From Actinomycetota bacterium (GTDB lineage Bacteria > Actinomycetota > Humimicrobiia > Humimicrobiales > Humimicrobiaceae): DNA of 12,228 nt. The stretch lies in contig JAMCQQ010000422.1 of NCBI GenBank assembly GCA_023379515.1, positions 1-12,228 of the forward strand, written 5' to 3'. The notes below the pieces were generated by a model. The model saw only the letters and a program-made list of their open reading frames with translations. It was not told where the DNA came from and did no database searches. The translations under genes were made by a program, and so were the position numbers. Shown here piece after piece: positions 6,842 through 12,228 of this stretch (positions are counted from its first letter, which is position 1; every line of letters begins with the position of its first letter).

Positions 6842-6875
6842 TTGACAATTATACAAATAATGAAATATTTGTCAA
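6842..6875 (-). promoter_or_regulatory. consensus promoter of the MarR gene with nested operator palindrome
   Basis: On the minus strand a perfect -35 TTGACA (6875-6870) and a perfect -10 TATAAT (6853-6848) stand 16 bases apart. Between and over them lies the inverted repeat ACAAATA-N6-TATTTGT (6853-6872), a 20-bp MarR-sized site. An outer pair, TTGACAA (6842-6848) and TTGTCAA (6869-6875), forms a second inverted repeat. A repressor bound here would cover both promoter elements, which fits autoregulation by the MarR protein. The promoter is seen directly; the identity of the binding protein is inferred. Confidence 0.68.
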
Positions 6876-6903
6876 ATGAAATATATAATAATAAAAGTTT
6901 TTT

Positions 6904-6984
6904 ATGCAGGCTCTAAGGCAGAAGATAGGTTATAGTGATTGCGATTTAATAAAAAAATTGAAAAATAAACAGACCGAGTATTGA
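6904..6984 (+). pseudogene. possible remnant of an IS5-type transposase
   Basis: A 26-codon frame between the MarR promoter and nrdR reads MQALRQKIGYSDCDLIKKL and so on, then stops at TGA. The stretch ALRQKIGYSDCDLIKKLK resembles the segment of IS5/IS1182-family transposases that precedes the ENPYLQYFIGL motif, with the match decaying where that motif should begin. No terminal inverted repeats or further transposase sequence are visible. With so short a stretch, chance similarity is quite possible. The rest of 6985-7058 holds only a 10-bp direct repeat (AGTATTGAGA at 6977 and 7006). Confidence 0.25.
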
Positions 6985-7058
6985 GAATAGTCAAAAAAGA
7001 ATTTTAGTATTGAGAGACTTGAAAATAGAAAGGCATTGTTGCAGTGATGCGTAATAAA

Positions 7059-7520
7059 TTAATGCTTTTTTTTCTTATTTAATTCCGATAATTCGCTTGT
7101 AAATTGCTTGATGCTGTCAAACTGTTTATAAACCGAAGCGAATCTTATGTAGGCAACCTTGTCAAGATCACGGAGTTTTTTCAAAACCAGATCCCCGATT
7201 TCTTTTGAGCTTATTTCATTTGAATGGAAATTTCTTATTTCTGATTCTATTTCATCAACAATTTTTTCAAGCATTGCTGTTGATATATTTCTTTTAATAC
7301 AGGCCCTGATCAAACCGCTTAGAATCTTATTCCTGTCAAAAGGCTGCCGTGTATTGTCCTTTTTTATAACAGCAATAGGGGTATTTTCTATCCTTTCAAA
7401 GGTGGTAAACCTGTTGCTGCATTTCTCACACATCCGTCTTCTTCTTATGCTGCCGTTTGAATCGGATATTCTTGTTTCAATTACTTTCGTATCTATATTC
7501 TGGCAATATGGACATTTCAT
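7059..7520 (-). CDS. nrdR: transcriptional repressor NrdR
   Basis: NrdR is the (d)ATP-sensing repressor of ribonucleotide reductase genes in bacteria. This copy has 153 residues, the normal length. A zinc ribbon at the N-terminus uses C3, C6, C31 and C34 (CPYC and CEKC) and carries the conserved RRRRMC (26-31) and RFTTFE (37-42) blocks. An ATP-cone domain (about 48-138) follows, with VIKKDNTRQPFDRNKI being its usual opening. The start is ATG 7520, beginning MKCPYC as in nearly all NrdR proteins. No ribonucleotide reductase gene is in the window, and I saw no NrdR-box pair near any gene here, so its targets lie elsewhere. It stands alone: 258 bases separate its start from the exporter gene upstream (AT-rich, no clear hairpin) and 256 bases follow to the MarR start. 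Confidence 0.96.
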   Translation of the reverse strand: MKCPYCQNIDTKVIETRISDSNGSIRRRRMCEKCSNRFTTFERIENTPIAVIKKDNTRQPFDRNKILSGLIRACIKRNISTAMLEKIVDEIESEIRNFHSNEISSKEIGDLVLKKLRDLDKVAYIRFASVYKQFDSIKQFTSELSELNKKKKH

Positions 7521-7778
7521 TATTTTAGGCTTTTAAAATTATAAATTAATTAAAATATTCTCTTTATTTTATTTAGGAATTTTAATTACTATATTACCAA
7601 GTTTAAATAGTAAAATTAAAATGTGCAAATTATTTATAAATTAACTAAAAATTTTTGAAAAAAGGTTTAAAGATCTTCCTCAGGATTGTTATTTGATTAT
7701 TTTGTTAAAAAAGATTATATCACAGTAAAGTTGAAGCAAAAAATTATTAATGATTAACCCCGTTAGATAATTCAATTG

Positions 7779-9569
7779 CTAAATGTGCAGCTGATACTGG
7801 TATTTATAGAGATTATAATAAACTTCCTTTAATTTAAGCAGCTCTTTATGGCTTCCGCTTTCAACAATCTGCCCGTGTGAAAGTACGATGATCCTGTCTG
7901 CATGTTTTATTGTTGAAAGCCTGTGGGCGATAATTATTGTGGTTCTGTTCTTCATTATTCTTGAAAGTGCATCCTGAATCAAAGCTTCAATTTCGGAATC
8001 TATACTTGAGGTAGCCTCATCAAGCACAAGAAGTATCTCCGGATTAAAAACCAGCGCTCTTGCAAAAGCAATAAGCTGACGCTGCCCAACAGACAACAAC
8101 AGCCCTCTTTCTTTGACTTCCTGATTATATTTTTCAGGAAGCTTCTCAATGAATTTATGCGCGTTTACATATTTTGCAGCTTCTATAACCTGCTCTAAAG
8201 AAATTTCCTTGTTGCCAAGCCTTATATTATCCAGGATCGTACCTGAGAATAAAAATACATCCTGCATAACTATTCCTATATGTTTTCTCAGGTCCGTAAG
8301 CTCGTACTCTCTTATATCGATACTATCAAGATAAATATTTCCTTTCTGGATGTCGTAAAACCTGCTCAATATATTGATAATTGATGTTTTGCCAGAGCCT
8401 GTTGCTCCTACGATTGCCACACTCTGCCCGCTTTCAAGTTCAAAGGAAATATCTTTCAATATGAAATTATCTTCCTCATATGCAAACCATACTTTATCGA
8501 ATTTTATATCCCCTTTAATTTTTTCAATTTTCACAGGGTTTCTCACGGAAGTTATTTTTGGTTCCTGCTCAAGCAGACTGAAAATTCTCTCAGATGCAGC
8601 TACAGCTTCCTGCAGGATTCCAAACTTTTCGGCTAAATCGCTTATAGGATGAAAGAATTTTTCTATATACTGTATAAATGCAACCAATATTCCGACTGTC
8701 AGAAAGTTTTGAATTACTTCTCCGCCCCCATACCAGATTATCAGTGCAACTGCCAGTGTGCTGATAAATGACACCACAGGAAAAAATACAGAATAATAAA
8801 AGATGGTCTTTAAGTATTCAGACAGGTAGCTTTTGTTAACTTCATCAAACTCTTCTTCGTTTCTGCCTTCCCTGTTAAATAGTTTGACCGTGTTTATCCC
8901 ATTTATAGCTTCATGTATGTAGGAATTCATATTTGAAATTTTGGTTCTTATTATTTTAAAGGACATTCTGACTTTTTTTCTGAAAATAATAGTTGCTGCT
9001 GCGAGAAGTATGAGCACGGAAAAAGTAACAAGAGAAAGTTCTAAATTTAAACTTATCATTACTATCATAACGCCTGCGATCATGAAAATGTCACCAAAAA
9101 GGGTCACAATTCCGGAGGACAACATTTCATTTAGCGCCTGTACATCGGTAGTGATTCTGGTCAGAATTCTTCCGACGGGATTTTTATCAAAAAAAGACAT
9201 TTCCATCTTATGGACATGGTTAAAAATATCCATTCTCATATCATACATTATTTTTTGGCCCAAATATTCTGTCATATACTGCTGGAAATATCTTATTAAA
9301 AATTCAACAAGTATTATTGCTCCGTAAAGAAGGACAATATATAAAAGGCCATCAAGTTTTCCCGGAGTTATATAACTGTCTATAGCTACCTTTATAAGAT
9401 AAGGTCCCGCTACCTCCAGCAATGCTGTAATCAGCAGCAGGAATATTGTCAGAATCAAAAGAGTCTTATATGGTCTTACATACCTAAAGAGCTTGGACGC
9501 AGTCTTCCAATCCAGTTGCTTTTCTTCAGCTTCTTTCTCATATAAGTTGTTTTTAAATGTACCCTTCAT
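7779..9569 (-). CDS. heterodimeric ABC exporter half, catalytic-site subunit
   Basis: This 596-residue half-transporter has an ABC type-1 exporter membrane domain (about 30-325, six helices) fused to a nucleotide-binding domain (about 350-590). Visible motifs are Walker A GATGSGKT (388-395), the Q-loop Gln (Q436 in VMQDVF), Walker B ILLVLDE with the catalytic Glu E518, and the H-loop H549 (IAHRLSTIK). The signature is LSVGQ (492-496) instead of LSGGQ. Its partner is the gene 42 bases upstream, which has a normal signature but an Asp in place of the catalytic Glu. Together they form one full and one degenerate ATP site, as in bacterial heterodimeric exporters of the TM287/288, LmrCD and BmrCD type. 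These export drugs, lipids or peptides; the substrate cannot be told. No clear terminator hairpin follows its stop codon. Confidence 0.93.
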   Translation of the reverse strand: MKGTFKNNLYEKEAEEKQLDWKTASKLFRYVRPYKTLLILTIFLLLITALLEVAGPYLIKVAIDSYITPGKLDGLLYIVLLYGAIILVEFLIRYFQQYMTEYLGQKIMYDMRMDIFNHVHKMEMSFFDKNPVGRILTRITTDVQALNEMLSSGIVTLFGDIFMIAGVMIVMISLNLELSLVTFSVLILLAAATIIFRKKVRMSFKIIRTKISNMNSYIHEAINGINTVKLFNREGRNEEEFDEVNKSYLSEYLKTIFYYSVFFPVVSFISTLAVALIIWYGGGEVIQNFLTVGILVAFIQYIEKFFHPISDLAEKFGILQEAVAASERIFSLLEQEPKITSVRNPVKIEKIKGDIKFDKVWFAYEEDNFILKDISFELESGQSVAIVGATGSGKTSIINILSRFYDIQKGNIYLDSIDIREYELTDLRKHIGIVMQDVFLFSGTILDNIRLGNKEISLEQVIEAAKYVNAHKFIEKLPEKYNQEVKERGLLLSVGQRQLIAFARALVFNPEILLVLDEATSSIDSEIEALIQDALSRIMKNRTTIIIAHRLSTIKHADRIIVLSHGQIVESGSHKELLKLKEVYYNLYKYQYQLHI

Positions 9570-9611
9570 GTTAATATTTCTATTTTTTACCTGTTTTTCT
9601 ATTAATTCTGT

Positions 9612-11435
9612 TTAAATCTCTTCGTCAAGTTTTTCTGATAACTGCTGCCTTTGGTATAGCTTCTGATAAATTCCGCAGCTCTTCAACAACTGACTATGGG
9701 TTCCTGTCTCAGTTATTTGTCCCTCATCCAAAACCAAGATAAGATCTGAATCCTTAATAGTTGAAATACGGTGGGAGACTATTATTTTTGTAAGTTTTTT
9801 AGTTTTTTCTTTCAAGTCATTCAGTATCAGCTCTTCGGTATTGGTATCAACGCTTGAGAAAGAATCGTCTAAAATTAAAATTCTGGGTTCGATTATGATT
9901 GCCCTTGCGATTGCAAGCCTCTGTTTCTGTCCGCCCGATAGTGTTACTCCTCTTTCACCTATAATTGTTGCATACCCGTCCGGAAAACTTAAAACATCTT
10001 CGTGCAAGTGGGAAATCTTAGATGCCTGGATTACTTTATGCTCGATTTCTTCTGTTGTAAGACTTGCAAAAAGTTCTTCTTTTCCGAACTGTATATTTTC
10101 CTTAATTGTTTTGGAGAAAATAAACGGCTCCTGGGTTACATAACCTATATTTGATCTCAATATTGCCAAATTCAGGTCTTTCAGGTTATGTCCGTCAATT
10201 GCCAGATTCCCTTGCTGGGGGTCATATAGTCTTGGGATTAAATTAACGATTGTTGATTTACCGGAGCCTGTAAATCCGACAATTCCAACCTGTGTGCCTG
10301 CTCTTATTTCAAAGTTAATATTTTGCAATACCCAATCGTTACTGATGTTTTCATTTTTCCCGTTGTTTTCGTTGGCTGCTTCATAACTTTGATATTGCGG
10401 ATACTTGAAAGACACATTTTTAAAAACAACATTGCCGCTTAAGTGTCTGACTCCTGAAGATTTTGGAGGATCGGTGATCGAAGGTTTAATTTTGAAGACG
10501 TTGTTCAATCTGCCCATAGATACCGAACCCCTTTGTATAAGATTAATGACCCATCCGAGTGATATCAGCGGCCAGGTTATGGAGCCAATGTAAGCGCTGA
10601 ACTGAACAAATTGTCCCAGGGTAAGAACTTTGGCTATTACCTGTTTTCCGCCTACCAGCAGAACGACCATTATTCCTATACCGCCGATAAAAATCATTGC
10701 GGGCCAGAAAACACTCCTGATTTTTGCAAAAGCCATGTTCTTTTTTATATATTCGCTGTTTAAATCAGAGAATGTATCTTTTTCATTTTTTTCCTGGGTG
10801 AAAGATTTTACGACTTTTATTCCGGCAAGGCTTTCCTGTGTCCTTGCCGATAATAATGCATATTGTTCCTGCGATATCTTAAACCTATCATAAAGCTTGG
10901 AACTCAACCACCAGACAAGCAAGGGCAAAATTGGGAATGCGATCGTTGAATAAAGTGAAAGCTTTACATTTATCAAAAACATTACAATCAGAGTGGAAAT
11001 AAATATGAATATTGTGCTGAATAAGTTTAAAAGTCCCGGACCAAGGAAGTTTCTGACAGCATCAAGATCATTGGTAATAAGTGCCATGATGCTCCCGGTT
11101 CTGTTATTTTCAAAAAATGAGGAATCAAGCTTTTGGAAGTGAGAAAAGAAATCAGCTCTAATGCTATATTCAATTTTTCGGGAAATTCCAATTAAAAGCT
11201 TTCTCATATAGAATCGCAAAACACCTTCAACAGCAGAAACAGCGACAAGCATCAATCCATATTTGATTAACTGTGCCTGACTGTGAGGGAGTTTTTCAAT
11301 GCTGTCGATGGCAAGCTTTAAGATCCACGGAATCAGCAGCCCGATAAGATTTGTAAATAATATATATAAAATACTGCCGGTTAAAGAAAGCTTATGTTTT
11401 TTGAAATATTTGTACAGCGAAAGTAATTCTTTAAT
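9612..11435 (-). CDS. heterodimeric ABC exporter half, degenerate-site subunit, apparent ATT start
   Basis: This is the partner half of the exporter, 607 residues with the start proposed here. It has an ABC type-1 membrane domain (about 15-310) and a nucleotide-binding domain (335-595). Walker A is GFTGSGKS (387-394), the signature is a canonical LSGGQ (499-503) and the H-loop is H555. Walker B reads ILILDDSFSS, with Asp524 where the catalytic Glu belongs, so its own site should hydrolyse ATP poorly. A polar insert (EAANENNGKNEN) lies near the A-loop. The first standard in-frame start, TTG 11255, would delete membrane helix 1. The frame continues 60 codons upstream with typical exporter N-terminal sequence (LYKYFKKHKLSLTGSILYI), and a stop lies only four codons above ATT 11435. 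That ATT has GAGG 7 bases upstream (11446-11443), so AUU initiation is likely unless the base is a sequencing error. Probably co-transcribed with the downstream half. Confidence 0.9.
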   Translation of the reverse strand: MKELLSLYKYFKKHKLSLTGSILYILFTNLIGLLIPWILKLAIDSIEKLPHSQAQLIKYGLMLVAVSAVEGVLRFYMRKLLIGISRKIEYSIRADFFSHFQKLDSSFFENNRTGSIMALITNDLDAVRNFLGPGLLNLFSTIFIFISTLIVMFLINVKLSLYSTIAFPILPLLVWWLSSKLYDRFKISQEQYALLSARTQESLAGIKVVKSFTQEKNEKDTFSDLNSEYIKKNMAFAKIRSVFWPAMIFIGGIGIMVVLLVGGKQVIAKVLTLGQFVQFSAYIGSITWPLISLGWVINLIQRGSVSMGRLNNVFKIKPSITDPPKSSGVRHLSGNVVFKNVSFKYPQYQSYEAANENNGKNENISNDWVLQNINFEIRAGTQVGIVGFTGSGKSTIVNLIPRLYDPQQGNLAIDGHNLKDLNLAILRSNIGYVTQEPFIFSKTIKENIQFGKEELFASLTTEEIEHKVIQASKISHLHEDVLSFPDGYATIIGERGVTLSGGQKQRLAIARAIIIEPRILILDDSFSSVDTNTEELILNDLKEKTKKLTKIIVSHRISTIKDSDLILVLDEGQITETGTHSQLLKSCGIYQKLYQRQQLSEKLDEEI

Positions 11436-11507
11436 CTTTTTGCCTCAAATCTCTAAATTTTATAAAGAAAGTCTATCGTAATTCTTAAGATAAGTGAAAC
11501 TTTAATT

Positions 11508-11538
11508 ATTATAATAACTTGATAAGAAATGCAATCAA
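11508..11538 (-). promoter_or_regulatory. possible promoter of the ABC exporter operon
   Basis: On the minus strand TTGATT (11538-11533) is followed by TATTAT after 16 bases, and by an overlapping perfect TATAAT (11513-11508) after 19. Either reading gives a transcription start some 65-70 bases before the proposed ATT start codon. The hexamers are only fair and the region is AT-rich, so chance matches are possible. Confidence 0.35.
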
Positions 11539-11638
11539 AGAGTGACTTTTCGGTAATTTGGAGATATAGCAGCAATATTTATTTAAAAACCCGCACATAT
11601 TTTTATACTTTTGTCTTGGCTGGTAGATATACGGTTTT

Positions 11639-11670
11639 ACTGGTATAATAGTATACCGGGCTATACCAGT
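11639..11670. promoter_or_regulatory. palindromic site ACTGGTATA-N14-TATACCAGT
   Basis: A perfect 9-bp inverted repeat (11639-11647 with 11662-11670) encloses a third half-site TATACC at 11652-11657, which itself pairs with GGTATA (11642-11647) across four bases. Three GGTATA-type half-sites in 32 bases suggest a binding site for a dimeric regulator, or a small cruciform. It lies upstream of both divergent genes. No regulator gene adjoins it, so the ligand protein is unknown. Confidence 0.45.
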
Positions 11671-11683
11671 TAATAATATAGTA

Positions 11684-11730
11684 TTCCTTAATATAAATAG
11701 TCAATAGATTTGAACCTGTCTATTAAGGAA
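11684..11730. repeat. 10-bp inverted repeat TTCCTTAATA / TATTAAGGAA
   Basis: Positions 11684-11693 and 11721-11730 are exact reverse complements separated by 27 bases. The -35 candidate of the UroD-like gene (TTGAAC, 11710-11715) falls in the loop. It could be a regulatory site or a weak hairpin; no T-run follows the right arm, so it is unlikely to be a terminator. Confidence 0.5.
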
Positions 11731-11738
11731 ATTAAAAT
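11710..11738 (+). promoter_or_regulatory. possible promoter of the UroD-like gene
   Basis: TTGAAC (11710-11715) and TAAAAT (11733-11738) match the -35 and -10 consensus at 4 and 5 of 6 positions with ideal 17-base spacing. They would give a leader of about 65 bases before the ATG at 11809. AT richness makes this only a moderate call. Confidence 0.35.
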
Positions 11739-11808
11739 ATTGTATATTTTGCAGTATAAGAAAATTTTTTAATTTTCTAAATAAATAAACAATGTTATTA
11801 TTTATAAG

Positions 11809-12228
11809 ATGAATTGGAGAGAAAGAATATTAAACACAATTAAAGGCGAAAAGACAGACCATCTACCTTTTGTCCCAAGACTTGATATCTGGTATAAATC
11901 AAACAAGCTAAGCGGTACTCTTCCAAAGAAATATAAGGATCTTTCTCTTTATGAAATTGTAAATGATCTGGACATTGGCTTTCACAGCGTTGTTCCTGAT
12001 TTCTCAAATTTTTTAAATAAAAAAAGCAATGCATTCCTCGGACTCGGTATTTATGATCTTAAGAACAACCCCTATAAAATCATTCATGAAAGCATAGATT
12101 TTAAAAGCAATACCACAAAAGAAGGTCTTACAACATCTTGTTTTTACACTCCTTATGGAAATATTACTACTCAGACTTTATACAATGATAAGATGAAAAG
12201 AGATGGGGCCACAATCGGCCATATTATC
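11809..12228 (+). CDS. UroD-family (uroporphyrinogen decarboxylase-like) protein, N-terminal part
   Basis: The frame from ATG 11809 runs 140 codons to the window edge without a stop. The opening MNWRERILNTIKGEKTDHLP is the classic start of UroD-domain proteins, where RER...L.GE..DR.P is conserved, and PRLDIWY (23-29) and TPYGNITTQTLY (114-125) match the family's later strands. True HemE has an RQAGRY substrate-binding motif near residues 30-40, and it is missing here. This points to the non-heme branch, which includes corrinoid-linked methyltransferases (MtaA/CmuA-like) and many uncharacterised paralogues of anaerobes. The zinc-binding residues expected in methyltransferases would lie in the missing C-terminal part, so the activity cannot be settled. 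The ribosome-binding site is weak. It is divergent from the exporter operon. Confidence 0.82.
   Translation, partial: MNWRERILNTIKGEKTDHLPFVPRLDIWYKSNKLSGTLPKKYKDLSLYEIVNDLDIGFHSVVPDFSNFLNKKSNAFLGLGIYDLKNNPYKIIHESIDFKSNTTKEGLTTSCFYTPYGNITTQTLYNDKMKRDGATIGHII

Larger units (their letters stand above)
11436..11808. other. divergent intergenic region between exporter operon and UroD-like gene
   Basis: These 373 bases are very AT-rich and hold no convincing gene. Possible promoters and two inverted repeats are annotated separately. The only notable frame is a 39-codon ORF (ATG 11529 to TAA 11648) with no ribosome-binding site and no recognisable features, which I do not call. No terminator is expected between divergent genes, and I see none of the GC-stem plus T-run type. 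Confidence 0.7.

Noticed and set aside
7521..7778. nrdR promoter or exporter terminator in this AT-rich spacer
   Set aside because: No paired -35 and -10 at acceptable spacing upstream of nrdR. The only stem candidate, TAAC-GGG-GTTA near 7756-7766, is too short for a terminator.
10405..10893. Short plus-strand frames opposite the exporter genes
   Set aside because: They are antisense to well-supported ABC exporter coding sequence and show no domain of their own.
11529..11648. A 39-codon ORF in the exporter/UroD spacer
   Set aside because: It has no ribosome-binding site, no recognisable motif, and runs into the palindrome. This length is expected by chance.

Overview
The window is AT-rich chromosomal DNA from a bacterium, probably an uncultured low-GC anaerobe. 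NrdR, a bacterial eRF1-like (baeRF-type) protein, a DUF4015 glycosidase-like protein and a UroD-fold protein lacking the HemE signature would suit a deep Actinobacteriota, Chloroflexi, Atribacterota or Firmicutes-like lineage. I cannot place it more closely from sequence alone. Start sites are often weak: two genes seem to use TTG or ATT, and most have poor Shine-Dalgarno sequences.

Layout. Positions 1-1783 (minus strand) hold a probable two-gene operon: an LpxL/HtrB-like acyltransferase followed by the N-terminal part of a P2-type cation ATPase that runs off the left edge. Positions 1846-3077 (plus) hold an eRF1-like protein whose 5' end is abnormal, because a perfect 56-bp inverted copy of its own coding sequence sits where its start should be. 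Positions 3091-4236 (minus) encode a membrane-anchored DUF4015 protein. Positions 4400-5262 (plus) form a type II toxin-antitoxin module (ribbon-helix-helix antitoxin and PIN toxin). A 118-bp tandem duplication has left a 31-codon copy of the toxin start between the two genes. Positions 5257-6875 (minus) hold a MarR regulator and an NAD-dependent epimerase/dehydratase behind a consensus-like promoter with an overlapping palindrome. Positions 7059-7520 (minus) encode NrdR. Positions 7779-11435 (minus) encode the two halves of a heterodimeric ABC exporter with one canonical and one degenerate ATP site. From 11809 (plus) a UroD-family protein runs off the right edge.

How the parts relate. Most of this is ordinary housekeeping and transport. 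The two exporter genes are clearly one functional unit, as are the antitoxin and toxin, and probably MarR with its downstream epimerase. The features that deserve a second look are structural: the inverted copy at the eRF1-like gene, the tandem duplication in the toxin-antitoxin locus, the apparent AUU start of the first exporter gene, and a cluster of inverted repeats between the divergent exporter and UroD-like genes. Two perfect local duplications in 3 kb could be real mutations or assembly/amplification artefacts, and reads spanning the junctions would decide. I did not find a convincing undescribed multi-gene system.
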